A DNA stretch of 64,000 nucleotides from Bacteroidota bacterium (GTDB lineage: Bacteria > Bacteroidota > Bacteroidia > Chitinophagales > Chitinophagaceae): assembly GCA_023423285.1 (NCBI GenBank), contig JAFAFV010000048.1:1-64000 (forward strand). Direction: 5' to 3'. The position numbers and the translations under genes are program-made. The notes beneath the pieces were generated by a model that made no database searches, had not been told where the DNA came from, and worked only from the letters and a program-made list of their open reading frames with translations. This document shows, one piece after another, positions 43,975 to 52,967 of the stretch. Position 1 is the first letter of the stretch, and every line of letters starts with the position of its first letter.

Positions 43975-45840
43975 ATGATGAACTGCTTAAAACAGACTAT
44001 CGCATTGCTTATTACTGCAATCCTTTTTACCACCCAGGTATATGCACAAAAAAGTTTTCAATTTGCTCACATTACTGATACACACATCGGATCGGGCACT
44101 GCAGATGCAGACCTTAGAAGAACCGTTCAGGATATTAACGCCAACCTGCTTATACAATTTGTAATTGTTTCAGGCGATATTACAGAGTTTGGCAGCGATA
44201 ATGAGATCGCCCTTGCCAAACAAATACTGGATTCGCTAAAAAAGCCTTACTATATCATTCCTGGCAATCATGATGACAACTGGAGTGAGAGCGGTACCAA
44301 TTCCTTCAAAAGAATTTTTGGGATGGAAACCTTTTTTTTTGAACACGGAGGATATTATTTTTTAGGAAACGATTGCGGACCAAATATGAAGATGAGCCCC
44401 GGGCAGGTTCCGTATAATCATATTGTATGGATGGATTCTGCGCTTAAGACAATACCCAAAAATGCGCCTATTATTTTTGTCAATCACTACCCGCTTGATT
44501 CATCGCTTAATAATTGGTATGAATTAGCCGACAGACTAAAAAAATACAACACACAGCTTTACCTGCATGGGCATCATCATGTAAATGCGCAATTAACGTA
44601 CGAAGGCATTCCTGCTATAAAAGGCAGATCGAACCTGCGTGCAAATGACTCGGTAGGTGGGTATAATATTGTTACAATCAGAAATGATTCAGCTATTTAC
44701 CAAACAAGAAGGCCAGGCGTGATGACAGCCCAACCCTGGGCTATCGTAGCATTAAAAAATCACAGATTTTTGGCTGATAGCACTAATAATTATCATCGCC
44801 CATCCTATGCTGTAAACGTGCACTATCCACAGGTAAAGCAGTTGTGGCATTATCAAAACAACGCTGATATAGGGAATGGGTTTGTATTGTATAAAAATTT
44901 GATGATTACGCCTGACGCGTCTGGAAAGATTTTAGCGATTGATCTGATAACGCAAAAAGCAGTGTGGACTTATCAAACCAATGGCAAAATTTATAGCACG
45001 CCTGCCATAGACGGGAATAATTTATTTGTTACATCTACTGATGGCAACCTGTATTGCCTGAATGCGAATACGGGTAAATATAAGTGGACTTACAAAACCC
45101 ATAAAGCTATAGTAGCTTCTCCGCTTGTAATCAACAATCATGTATATTTCGGTTCATCAGAGGGCGTATTCAGATGTGTGGAAACTACCAGCGGAAAATT
45201 AAAATGGCAGTTTAATGATGTGAAAGGTTTTGTAAAATCAACTCCTGTTTACAATAATGGTAAAATATATATTGGCGGGTGGGGCAATGAATTTTATGCA
45301 CTCGATGCAGTCACCGGAGAACCCGCCTGGAAATATTACAGTGGTTATTCCAACAGGATGCTTTCTGCAGCTTCTTGCCTGCCGGTGATCAGCAATGAAA
45401 AATTATTTTTAGTAGCGCCCGACAGATATATGACCGTGCTGAATGCATCAACCGGCAAACTGTTGTGGAAACAAAAATGGAGTGACCACTGGGTAAGAGA
45501 ATCTATTGGCATTTCTGAAGATGGAAAAACCATTTATGCAAAGGTAATGCAGGGGCACTTAATTGCCGTTGATGCGAATGCAGATTCTGCCACCATCAGA
45601 TGGAAATCGCCCAATGTTTTTGGCTATGAATTAAACCCTTCGGTAATTAAAGAAAGAATGGGGGTGGTGTATGCCATTAGCGATAAAGGTGTAATTGCCG
45701 CTTTTGATAAAAACAACGGCGCTGTAAAATGGGTGCACAAAATATCCAATACACTTGTTCACGACCTTGAATTTATCACTGATAAAAAAATAATTGCTAC
45801 CACCATGGATGGCAAAATCGTGGCACTATCCATACCGTGA
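43975..45840 (+). CDS. Secreted metallophosphoesterase fused to a PQQ-like beta-propeller
   Basis: The product (about 621 residues from the ATG at 43975; an upstream in-frame TTG at 43966 is less likely) has a signal peptide ending VYAQ. A calcineurin-like phosphoesterase domain at about 26-240 carries all metal motifs: D35-x-H37 (ITDTHIG), SGDITEFG, PGNHDDNW, VNHYP and LHGHHHVN. The C-terminal half (about 280-620) is a PQQ-type propeller with repeated W-x-Y/F blades such as KAVWTYQTNGKIYSTPAIDGN and GKYKWTYKTHKAIVASPLVIN. It should hydrolyse a phosphoester in the periplasm, with the propeller as binding or scaffolding module. Substrate unknown. Confidence 0.85.
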   Translation: MMNCLKQTIALLITAILFTTQVYAQKSFQFAHITDTHIGSGTADADLRRTVQDINANLLIQFVIVSGDITEFGSDNEIALAKQILDSLKKPYYIIPGNHDDNWSESGTNSFKRIFGMETFFFEHGGYYFLGNDCGPNMKMSPGQVPYNHIVWMDSALKTIPKNAPIIFVNHYPLDSSLNNWYELADRLKKYNTQLYLHGHHHVNAQLTYEGIPAIKGRSNLRANDSVGGYNIVTIRNDSAIYQTRRPGVMTAQPWAIVALKNHRFLADSTNNYHRPSYAVNVHYPQVKQLWHYQNNADIGNGFVLYKNLMITPDASGKILAIDLITQKAVWTYQTNGKIYSTPAIDGNNLFVTSTDGNLYCLNANTGKYKWTYKTHKAIVASPLVINNHVYFGSSEGVFRCVETTSGKLKWQFNDVKGFVKSTPVYNNGKIYIGGWGNEFYALDAVTGEPAWKYYSGYSNRMLSAASCLPVISNEKLFLVAPDRYMTVLNASTGKLLWKQKWSDHWVRESIGISEDGKTIYAKVMQGHLIAVDANADSATIRWKSPNVFGYELNPSVIKERMGVVYAISDKGVIAAFDKNNGAVKWVHKISNTLVHDLEFITDKKIIATTMDGKIVALSIP

Positions 45841-45863
45841 TATCTTTTATTTCTCAGATGTTG

Positions 45864-47096
45864 CTAAACAAGGTATCCAAAAAGAGAATCATCTTTATTT
45901 AATTCGGTGTATGTGAAGCCCGATTTTTGCAAGCGTTCCATAAACCCGGGGTAATCATTCCTGTATTTCAACTCAATACCCACCAACGCCGGACCTGCCT
46001 CTTTGTTTGTTTTCTTCATATATTCAAACCGGGTTATATCATCAGTTGGGCCAAGAACATTATTTACAAACTCTTTTAAAGCGCCGGGCCGCTGTGCAAA
46101 ATTGATGAGAAAGTAATGTTTGTACTTTTCGTACTGTAGGCTGCGCTCTTTAATTTCCTGCATCCGGTCAATATCGTTATTGCTACCGCTGATGATGCAT
46201 ACTACATTTTTGCCTTTTATTTTATCTCCCATAAAATGCAGGGCCGCTATTGCAAGCGCACCGGCAGGTTCTACCACAATCGCGTCTTTATTGTACAATT
46301 TTAAAATAGATGAACATATTTTTCCTTCAGGCACAGTTATGATTTCATCAATCACTTTTTTACAAATAGCAAACGTTTTATCACCCACACGCTTTACAGC
46401 AGCGCCATCTACAAATCCATCAATGTTTTCAAGAGTTACAGGCTGCCCGGCTTCCATAGCCTTTGTCATAGATGCTGCGCCCTCTGGCTCAGCGCCAATA
46501 ATTTGTGTTGAGGGACTTACCTGTTTTATATAAGCGCCCACGCCGGCACATAAACCGCCACCGCCAATGGGTATTATTAAGAAATCTATCTGCTTCAGAC
46601 TTTCGAAAATTTCAACGCCTACAGTTGCCTGGCCTTCAATAATTTTTTCATCATCAAATGGATGAATGAAAACCATATCGTGCAGGTGAGTATATTCAAT
46701 AGCAGCTTTGGCACAATCATCATAGGTATCGCCAGTAAGGATGATCTCAATATTATCGCCGCCAAACATGTTTGTCTGGTTGATCTTTTGCTGCGGCGTA
46801 ATAGAAGGCATAAACACAACGCCTTTAATACCAAGCGCTTTACAACTATAGGCAAACCCCTGCGCATGATTGCCCGCACTGGCACATACAACCCCCTTTG
46901 CTAATTTGGCTGCAGGCAGGCTGCTCATTTTATGATAAGCGCCGCGCAGTTTATACGACCGCACTATTTGTAAATCTTCACGCTTTAAATATACATTGCA
47001 ATTGAATTTGCTCGAAAGATTTTCGTTGAGTTGCAAAGGGGTACGTTTGACAACATTCTTCAGTTTTTCTGATGCTCCTGCAAAGTTCATGTTCAT
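45864..47096 (-). CDS. ilvA: Threonine ammonia-lyase (biosynthetic threonine deaminase)
   Basis: The 410-residue fold-type II PLP enzyme converts threonine to 2-oxobutanoate, the first committed step to isoleucine. K49 in VRSYKLRGAYHKM is the PLP lysine; SAGNHAQGFAYS and PIGGGGLCAGV are the phosphate-binding loops. A single short ACT-like C-terminal domain (about 330-410) is present rather than the two of enterobacterial IlvA, as in the shorter Bacillus/Bacteroidota form. It is the last gene of the branched-chain series and is separated from ilvC by a spacer with a long hairpin, so its expression may be uncoupled from the rest. Confidence 0.93.
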   Translation of the reverse strand: MNMNFAGASEKLKNVVKRTPLQLNENLSSKFNCNVYLKREDLQIVRSYKLRGAYHKMSSLPAAKLAKGVVCASAGNHAQGFAYSCKALGIKGVVFMPSITPQQKINQTNMFGGDNIEIILTGDTYDDCAKAAIEYTHLHDMVFIHPFDDEKIIEGQATVGVEIFESLKQIDFLIIPIGGGGLCAGVGAYIKQVSPSTQIIGAEPEGAASMTKAMEAGQPVTLENIDGFVDGAAVKRVGDKTFAICKKVIDEIITVPEGKICSSILKLYNKDAIVVEPAGALAIAALHFMGDKIKGKNVVCIISGSNNDIDRMQEIKERSLQYEKYKHYFLINFAQRPGALKEFVNNVLGPTDDITRFEYMKKTNKEAGPALVGIELKYRNDYPGFMERLQKSGFTYTELNKDDSLFGYLV

Positions 47097-47153
47097 GAGT
47101 TGCTTTTTTTCTTTTATAAAAATAAAATAAGGCTGCCACTCACAGCTAAATAA

Positions 47154-47214
47154 TTACGGGACGCTTCCTTTTCATGTTCAAAAGTTGCTTGAACGATGAA
47201 GAGGCGTCCCGTAA
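47154..47214 (-). repeat. 61-base imperfect hairpin between ilvC and ilvA
   Basis: Outer arms TTACGGGACGC (47154-47164) and GCGTCCCGTAA (47204-47214) are perfectly complementary. Inner segments CATGTTCAA (47173-47181) and TTGAACGATG (47189-47198) continue the pairing with a small bulge, leaving a seven-base loop. It is not followed by a T run on the minus strand, so it is more likely an RNA-stability or attenuation element, or a mobile palindromic repeat, than a classical terminator. Confidence 0.7.
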
Positions 47215-47244
47215 ACTATAACCAATTATAAAAACCTTTTATTC

Positions 47245-48291
47245 CTACTGGTTTTCAGGGCGCAGCGAGCGTACTGTTTTGCCAGCCTGCCACATTTCGC
47301 TGTCGCGAAGTTCGGCCAGTTCTATTTCAAGTTTTTCGCGGTAGTCTGGTTGCGAATTGCTGTCAATGGAGCGCTGGCTTTCTTTGCCGGAAGCAACGCT
47401 TTCATACAACTCGTTGAAAACAGGTTGAGTGGCCTCTTTAAATTTTTTCCACCAGTCAAGCGCGCCGCGCTGTGCGGTAGTTGAACAGTTGGCATACATC
47501 CAATCCATTCCGTTTTCTGCCACAAGTGGCATCAATGACTGAGTGAGTTCTTCAACTGTTTCGTTAAACGCTTCAGAAGGCGTATGGCCATTGTTGCGAA
47601 GCGTTTCATACTGTGCGGCAAAAATACCCTGAATGGCCCCCATTAAAGTTCCACGTTCACCGGTAAGATCACTATAAACTTCTCTTTTAAAATCAGTTTC
47701 AAAAAGATAACCGCTGCCCACAGCAATACCCAATGCTATTACGCGGTCTTTGGCTTTACCGGTGGCATCCTGGTAAATAGCATAAGAGCTGTTGAGGCCA
47801 CGGCCTTCGAGGAACATGCGACGCAATGAAGTGCCTGAGCCCTTTGGAGCTACTAAAAACACATCCACATCTTTGGGCGGCACAATGCCTGTTTGCTCGC
47901 TGAAGGTAATGCCAAAGCCATGAGAGAAATACAATGCTTTACCAGGCGTTAAATATTTTTGAACAGTAGGCCACAAAGCTATTTGAGCGGCATCGCTAAG
48001 CAGGTAGCAAATAATGGTGCCGCGCTGCAGGGCTTCTTCAATCTCAAACAATGTTTCGCCTGGAACCCACCCATCTGCAACAGCTTTGTCCCAGGTTTTG
48101 GAATCCTTGCGCTGGCCAATGATCACGTTAATGCCATTGTCTTTCTGGTTGAGCGCCTGGCCCGGACCCTGCACACCGTAGCCAATCACCGCCACTGTTT
48201 CGTCTTTTAATACTTCCTGAGCTTTGCTTAAAGGAAACTCTTCGCGGGTTACTACATTTTCTTCAACACCGCCGAAATTTAATTTTGCCAT
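47245..48291 (-). CDS. ilvC: Ketol-acid reductoisomerase
   Basis: The 348-residue enzyme reduces and isomerises acetolactate or acetohydroxybutyrate in valine and isoleucine synthesis. The N-terminal Rossmann domain shows VAVIGYGVQGPGQALNQ with the NADPH-recognition stretch IIGQRKDSKTW, and the C-terminal knotted domain has the magnesium ligands in SDLTGERGTLMGAIQ. The GSGTSLRRMFLEGRGLNSSYAIYQD segment is typical for the Bacteroidota form. Length corresponds to class I enzymes. It follows ilvN after 143 AT-rich bases with no recognisable element. Confidence 0.96.
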   Translation of the reverse strand: MAKLNFGGVEENVVTREEFPLSKAQEVLKDETVAVIGYGVQGPGQALNQKDNGINVIIGQRKDSKTWDKAVADGWVPGETLFEIEEALQRGTIICYLLSDAAQIALWPTVQKYLTPGKALYFSHGFGITFSEQTGIVPPKDVDVFLVAPKGSGTSLRRMFLEGRGLNSSYAIYQDATGKAKDRVIALGIAVGSGYLFETDFKREVYSDLTGERGTLMGAIQGIFAAQYETLRNNGHTPSEAFNETVEELTQSLMPLVAENGMDWMYANCSTTAQRGALDWWKKFKEATQPVFNELYESVASGKESQRSIDSNSQPDYREKLEIELAELRDSEMWQAGKTVRSLRPENQ

Positions 48292-48434
48292 TTTTTTATT
48301 GAATTATAATTATGAATTACGAATGCTTAATTTTTAACTGTGAATTATTCATTTAGGAAGAGCGGTAACATGTATCTGCGATATGTAATCATTGCGATCA
48401 ATCATTCAAAATTAACCATGAACTGGCCCGTTAA

Positions 48435-49025
48435 TTACATAGTAAACACTTTTTCCTTTTCGTTCAGAAACTCATTTTCCACAACCTCCTCATGTGGTTC
48501 TTTTGCTTCAAAAGCTTTAATGCGCTTATGAAAACCTTCACTGTCTTTGATGATGGCCACACGGGCACTGCGTACAAATTCAATCAGCCCGTACTCGCCA
48601 AAAACTTCAATCAGCCTTTCGGTTTCCTCTCTATGGCCGGTACATTCAAAAATAGTATAATCATTTCTAATCACTACCACGCGGGCACCATACTGACGCA
48701 AAATACGCTCCACCAGCATTTTTTCGGCTACCTGCGCAGTTGGCATTTTATACAGCGCCAGTTCCTGCCATACAATTTGGTCGGGCGTATTGTAATATAC
48801 TTTCAACACCTCTACCTGCTTTTCAATCTGGCGGGCAAGTTTTTTCACAACTTCTTCTGTTTCGTCAATCACAATATTAAAGCGGTGTATGCCGTCAATC
48901 TCTGAAGGAGAAGTGTTGAGGCTGTCTATATTGATTTTTCTTCTTGAAAAAATAATGGCAATGCGCGATAACAAACCGATCTGGTTTTCCGCGTAAACCG
49001 TAAGCGTATATTCCTGTTTGGTCAT
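48435..49025 (-). CDS. ilvN: Acetolactate synthase small (regulatory) subunit
   Basis: The 196-residue product starts with an ACT domain (YTLTVYAENQIGLLSRIAIIFSRRKINIDSLN) that binds valine for feedback inhibition, followed by the second small-subunit domain (about 85-180). It activates and regulates the IlvB catalytic subunit. It lies downstream of ilvB, but the spacer is unusually wide (232 bases) for an ilvBN pair, which usually touch or overlap; the spacer is filled by an inverted-repeat element. The C-terminal tail is rich in acidic residues. Confidence 0.93.
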   Translation of the reverse strand: MTKQEYTLTVYAENQIGLLSRIAIIFSRRKINIDSLNTSPSEIDGIHRFNIVIDETEEVVKKLARQIEKQVEVLKVYYNTPDQIVWQELALYKMPTAQVAEKMLVERILRQYGARVVVIRNDYTIFECTGHREETERLIEVFGEYGLIEFVRSARVAIIKDSEGFHKRIKAFEAKEPHEEVVENEFLNEKEKVFTM

Positions 49026-49053
49026 AATAATTTGTTTTTAATTTTTATCAACT

Positions 49054-49085
49054 TTTGTACTTCTATCATCTTTGTTGCGTCGCAC
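49054..49085 (+). repeat. Intergenic repeat, copy 2 (left arm of the element in the ilvB-ilvN spacer)
   Basis: This 32-base block matches 39071-39102 with one difference (C for T at 49060). With copy 3 at 49174-49201 in the opposite orientation it forms an inverted pair about 88 bases apart that fills most of the ilvB-ilvN spacer. The middle (49086-49173) has no coding potential that I can support. Confidence 0.8.
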
Positions 49086-49173
49086 CCTTTGATTGTGTTG
49101 CAACTCCGAACTGTTTTTTACCTATTGAATATTATTGAACTTAAAATTATTTCCTGATGAAATTTATTCTACA

Positions 49174-49201
49174 GTACAAGTGTGCGACGCAAAGCTGATG
49201 A
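49174..49201 (-). repeat. Intergenic repeat, copy 3 (right arm, inverted)
   Basis: Read on the minus strand, the last 19 bases (TTGCGTCGCACACTTGTAC) are identical to 39092-39110, and the first five (TCATC) also agree with copy 1, with four different bases between. The inverted orientation relative to copy 2 suggests a small non-autonomous mobile element or a palindromic repeat. Confidence 0.75.
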
Positions 49202-49257
49202 GTAATGCTACTGAAGCCGGCTACAGAATTATAAACCAGCAATTAGTAACCAGTAAG

Positions 49258-51033
49258 TTATTTCAACCTTATTTCACTTACGCTGCAACCCTGTGGCACC
49301 ATGGGGAAAACGTTGTTTTCTTTGCCCACCATTACCTCAAGCAGGTAAGCGCCGTCGTGATCAATCATGGCTTTCATGGCGGCTTTTAATTCTTCGCGTC
49401 TGTCTACCCGATTGCCCTCAATGCCATAAGATTTAGCGAGCATCACAAAATTGGGGCTGGTAATGTTTACAAACGAATACCGCTTGTCATGAAACAGTTG
49501 CTGCCACTGGCGTACCATTCCTAAAAACTCATTGTTGAGAATTAAAATTTTCACTTTGGCTCCAAATTGCATAATTGTTCCCAACTCCTGCAACGTCATT
49601 TGAAAACCACCGTCACCGATGATAGCAACAACAGTTCTGTCAGGTGCACCGTGTTTGGCGCCAATGGCTGCAGGCAGGCCAAAGCCCATCGTACCAAGGC
49701 CTCCTGATGTTATATTGCTTTTTGACCTGGTGAATTTTGAGTAGCGGCATGCCACCATCTGGTGCTGACCCACATCAGTTACAATAATTGCATCCCCGTT
49801 GGTGAGTTCGTTTAAAATTTCTATTACTTCAGCCATGCTCATCACTTCACTGTCAGGGTGTTTTTCAGGAGTTATACATTCTTTCTCTTCTTCTGCTGCA
49901 TATTCCCGAAATTTTGCCATCCATTCCGGGTGTTCTTTTTTCTCCAAAAGTGCGGTCAGCATGGGGAGAGTTTCTTTGCAATCGCCCCAAACGGGAACTG
50001 TAGTTTTTACGTTCTTATCAATCTCTGCGGGGTCAATATCTAAATGCACCACCTTAGCTTGTTTGGCATATTTGTCAAGGCGACCTGTTACGCGGTCGTC
50101 AAAGCGCATACCCACTGCTATCAATACATCGCATTCATTGGTTAAAACGTTAGGGCCATAATTGCCGTGCATTCCAAGCATCCCTACGTTTTGCGGATGA
50201 TCGGTTGGTAAAGCGCTTAAACCCAGCAACGTCCAGGCGGCGGGCAAGCTTGCTTTTTCAATAAAGGCTTTAAATTCCGCTTCGGCATTGCCTAAAATTA
50301 CTCCCTGGCCAAAAAGAACCAACGGTTTTTTAGCACTGTTGATCAAATCAGCCGCTTTTTGAACATACTCTTTTCTTACTATGGGCTTAGGACGGTAGCT
50401 GCGAATGTGATCGCATTTTTGATACGGTTTATAGTCGAACAGTTGTACCTGCGCGTTTTTGGTAATGTCAATCAGCACCGGGCCAGGCCTTCCGCTGCCG
50501 GCAATATAAAATGCTTTGGCAATGGCGTGGGGAATTTCGTTGGCATCAGTAACCTGGTAATTCCATTTTGTAACCGGAGCTGTAATGTTGATCACATCAG
50601 TTTCCTGAAAAGCATCAGTACCCAGCAAATGTGCAAACACCTGCCCGGTAATGCACACCAATGGTGTGGAATCTATCTGTGCATCTGCCAGGCCCGTAAC
50701 AAGGTTGGTGGCGCCGGGGCCGCTTGTGGCAAACACCACGCCTGTTTTGCCGCTGGCGCGGGCATAACCCTGCGCTGCATGAATGCCCCCCTGCTCGTGA
50801 CGCACAAGTATATGGTTAACTTTATCCATGTAATCATACAGCGCATCATATATAGGCATGATTGCACCGCCAGGGTAACCAAAAATTGTTTCAACATTTT
50901 CTGCCAACAGTGCTTCAACAACAGCTTTGCTGCCACTGATCTGCGAAGTTTTGTGTTCTTCGGCCTGTTTCATTTGCTTGATATCATCAGGAATAAAATT
51001 TTGTGTGGTATCTTTTGTTTGTATCGTTTCCAT
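49258..51033 (-). CDS. ilvB: Acetolactate synthase large (catalytic) subunit
   Basis: The 591-residue ThDP-dependent enzyme condenses pyruvate with pyruvate or 2-oxobutanoate. It has the N-terminal pyrimidine-binding domain with VETIFGYPGGAIMPIYDAL and the catalytic glutamate in RHEQGGIHAAQGYAR, the middle FAD domain, and the C-terminal pyrophosphate domain with GDGGFQMTLQEL ending in LILNN. The N-terminus is about 30 residues longer than the conserved core (polar, rich in T/Q/K), without transit features. It follows ilvD after 188 bases with no clear promoter or terminator. Confidence 0.96.
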   Translation of the reverse strand: METIQTKDTTQNFIPDDIKQMKQAEEHKTSQISGSKAVVEALLAENVETIFGYPGGAIMPIYDALYDYMDKVNHILVRHEQGGIHAAQGYARASGKTGVVFATSGPGATNLVTGLADAQIDSTPLVCITGQVFAHLLGTDAFQETDVINITAPVTKWNYQVTDANEIPHAIAKAFYIAGSGRPGPVLIDITKNAQVQLFDYKPYQKCDHIRSYRPKPIVRKEYVQKAADLINSAKKPLVLFGQGVILGNAEAEFKAFIEKASLPAAWTLLGLSALPTDHPQNVGMLGMHGNYGPNVLTNECDVLIAVGMRFDDRVTGRLDKYAKQAKVVHLDIDPAEIDKNVKTTVPVWGDCKETLPMLTALLEKKEHPEWMAKFREYAAEEEKECITPEKHPDSEVMSMAEVIEILNELTNGDAIIVTDVGQHQMVACRYSKFTRSKSNITSGGLGTMGFGLPAAIGAKHGAPDRTVVAIIGDGGFQMTLQELGTIMQFGAKVKILILNNEFLGMVRQWQQLFHDKRYSFVNITSPNFVMLAKSYGIEGNRVDRREELKAAMKAMIDHDGAYLLEVMVGKENNVFPMVPQGCSVSEIRLK

Positions 51034-51221
51034 TTCTATTTAATTATATGTTGCGTTAAAGAGTGGGTTTATGATTTATAATCCGGCTTCAGACTCGTTC
51101 TTTCCAAACGTGCAATGGATATGTGACTACAATATAACTGTGCATTGCCTGAATGCCATTGTATAAAATTGTGTTATGCTGCATGCCGCTTAATTTTTAC
51201 TTATAAATATATTTGGATGCT

Positions 51222-52895
51222 TTACTCATCTGTTACACAGCCTTCACTGGCATCTTTCACCAGTTTGGCATACTTGTACAAAATGCCATTGGTTGCTTTC
51301 AGCGCGGGTTGTGTCCAGTTGGCTTTTCGCCTTGCAATTTCTTCATCACCCACTTTTAAAGTGAGTTTATTATTTGCTGCGTCTATTTCAATAATATCAT
51401 CATCCTGCACAAAACCAATCAGGCCGCCTTCAAATGCTTCGGGCGTAATGTGTCCTACCACAAAACCGTGCGTGCCACCGCTAAACCGTCCATCGGTAAT
51501 TAAGGCAACTGATTTGCCCAGGCCTGCCCCAATGATGGCTGATGTAGGTTTCAGCATTTCGGGCATGCCTGGTGCGCCTCTCGGTCCTTCATTTTTAATT
51601 ACTACCACATCTCCGGCTTTTACCCTGCCCTCTGAAATGCCCGCTATCAATTTTGCTTCTCCGTCAAATACCCTTGCAGTGCCTTCAAAGCGTTCACCTT
51701 CTTTTCCACTAATTTTTGCAACACTTCCTTTTTCAGCAAGGTTACCATATAGTATTTGTAAATGGCCAGTGGCTTTCAGTGGCTTTTTCAGTGGGGCAAT
51801 TATATCCTGGCTTTCAAAATCCAGATCGGGTACGCTGCTTAAGTTTTCTGCAATTGTCTTTCCGGTCACCGTTAAACAATCGCCGTGCAACAAACCGTTT
51901 TGTAATAAATATTTCATCACAGATGGCAGGCCGCCTTTTTTATGCAGGTCTTCCATCAGGTATTTTCCGCTGGGTTTAAAATCAGCAAGCACGGGAATTT
52001 TATCGCTGATAGTCTGAAAATCATCCTGCGTAAGCGGAACATTTACACTGCGCGCCATGGCAAGCAAATGCAATACAGCATTGGTGCTGCCGCCTAAAAC
52101 CATAATGACGGTGATGGCATTTTCAAAAGCCTCACGCGTCATAATATCTCTCGGCTTAATATCCTTTTCAAGCAGTAACCGGATGTACTTACCGGCTTCC
52201 AGGCATTCATTTCTCTTTTCTTCGCTAAGTGCAGGGTTGCTGCTGCTGTAAGGAAGGCTCATCCCCATCGCTTCAATGGCAGAAGCCATGGTATTGGCGG
52301 TGTACATACCGCCGCAGGCGCCTGCACCGGGACAGCTTCTTTTTACAATTTCTTTAAAATCGTTTTCATCTAGTGTGCCTGCAATCTTTTTTCCAAGTGC
52401 CTCAAATGCAGAAACAATATTGAGGTCTTCGCCTTTGTAATGGCCAGGTGCAATGGTACCACCGTACACCATAATGGCAGGACGATTAAGGCGGCCCATT
52501 GCCATTATAGAACCAGGCATATTTTTATCGCAACCGGGTACAGCTATTAATGCATCGTAATATTGCGCGCCGCATACAATTTCAATAGAATCCGCAATTA
52601 CATCGCGGCTTACAAGGGAGTAGCGCATGCCGGGTGTGCCATTGCTCATACCATCGCTCACGCCGATTGTATGAAAAACCAACCCCACGAGGTCATTATC
52701 CCACACGCCCTTTTTAATATCAGCAGCAAGCCCGTTTAAATGCATATTGCACGGGTTACCATCATAGCCCATGCTTACAATGCCCACCTGCGCTTTGGTC
52801 AGGTCGTGTTCTGTTAAACCCAGGGCGTATAATTGTGCCTGAGCGGCAGGCTGCGTAGGATCTTGCGTTATGGTTTTACTATATTTATTTAACAT
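51222..52895 (-). CDS. ilvD: Dihydroxy-acid dehydratase
   Basis: The 557-residue enzyme dehydrates 2,3-dihydroxy-3-methyl acids to the 2-oxo acids of valine and isoleucine. Cluster-binding and magnesium segments are visible: NMHLNGLA with the first cysteine in [18 protein letters not shown], and [18 protein letters not shown]; the C-terminal [19 protein letters not shown] is the substrate loop. Length is standard for the [2Fe-2S] type. It lies 72 bases after leuB on the same strand. Confidence 0.96.
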   Translation of the reverse strand: MLNKYSKTITQDPTQPAAQAQLYALGLTEHDLTKAQVGIVSMGYDGNPCNMHLNGLAADIKKGVWDNDLVGLVFHTIGVSDGMSNGTPGMRYSLVSRDVIADSIEIVCGAQYYDALIAVPGCDKNMPGSIMAMGRLNRPAIMVYGGTIAPGHYKGEDLNIVSAFEALGKKIAGTLDENDFKEIVKRSCPGAGACGGMYTANTMASAIEAMGMSLPYSSSNPALSEEKRNECLEAGKYIRLLLEKDIKPRDIMTREAFENAITVIMVLGGSTNAVLHLLAMARSVNVPLTQDDFQTISDKIPVLADFKPSGKYLMEDLHKKGGLPSVMKYLLQNGLLHGDCLTVTGKTIAENLSSVPDLDFESQDIIAPLKKPLKATGHLQILYGNLAEKGSVAKISGKEGERFEGTARVFDGEAKLIAGISEGRVKAGDVVVIKNEGPRGAPGMPEMLKPTSAIIGAGLGKSVALITDGRFSGGTHGFVVGHITPEAFEGGLIGFVQDDDIIEIDAANNKLTLKVGDEEIARRKANWTQPALKATNGILYKYAKLVKDASEGCVTDE

Positions 52896-52967
52896 GGATC
52901 GAGTAGTAAGTAGTTAATGGTTAAAGTATACAGATTACAGATGAATAATTAAATCGTAATTCATTCA

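Noticed and set aside
50415..50426. TTTGATACGG inside ilvB, similar to a half-site of the candidate operator
   Set aside because: It is single, inside coding sequence, and has no second half-site 21 bases away.
50359..51081. 240-codon open frame opposite ilvB
   Set aside because: Antisense to the conserved ilvB reading frame, with no motif or start context of its own.
51145..52017. 290-codon open frame on the plus strand opposite ilvD
   Set aside because: It lies entirely antisense to a clearly recognised ilvD, has no recognisable domain and a cysteine/serine-rich shadow composition.
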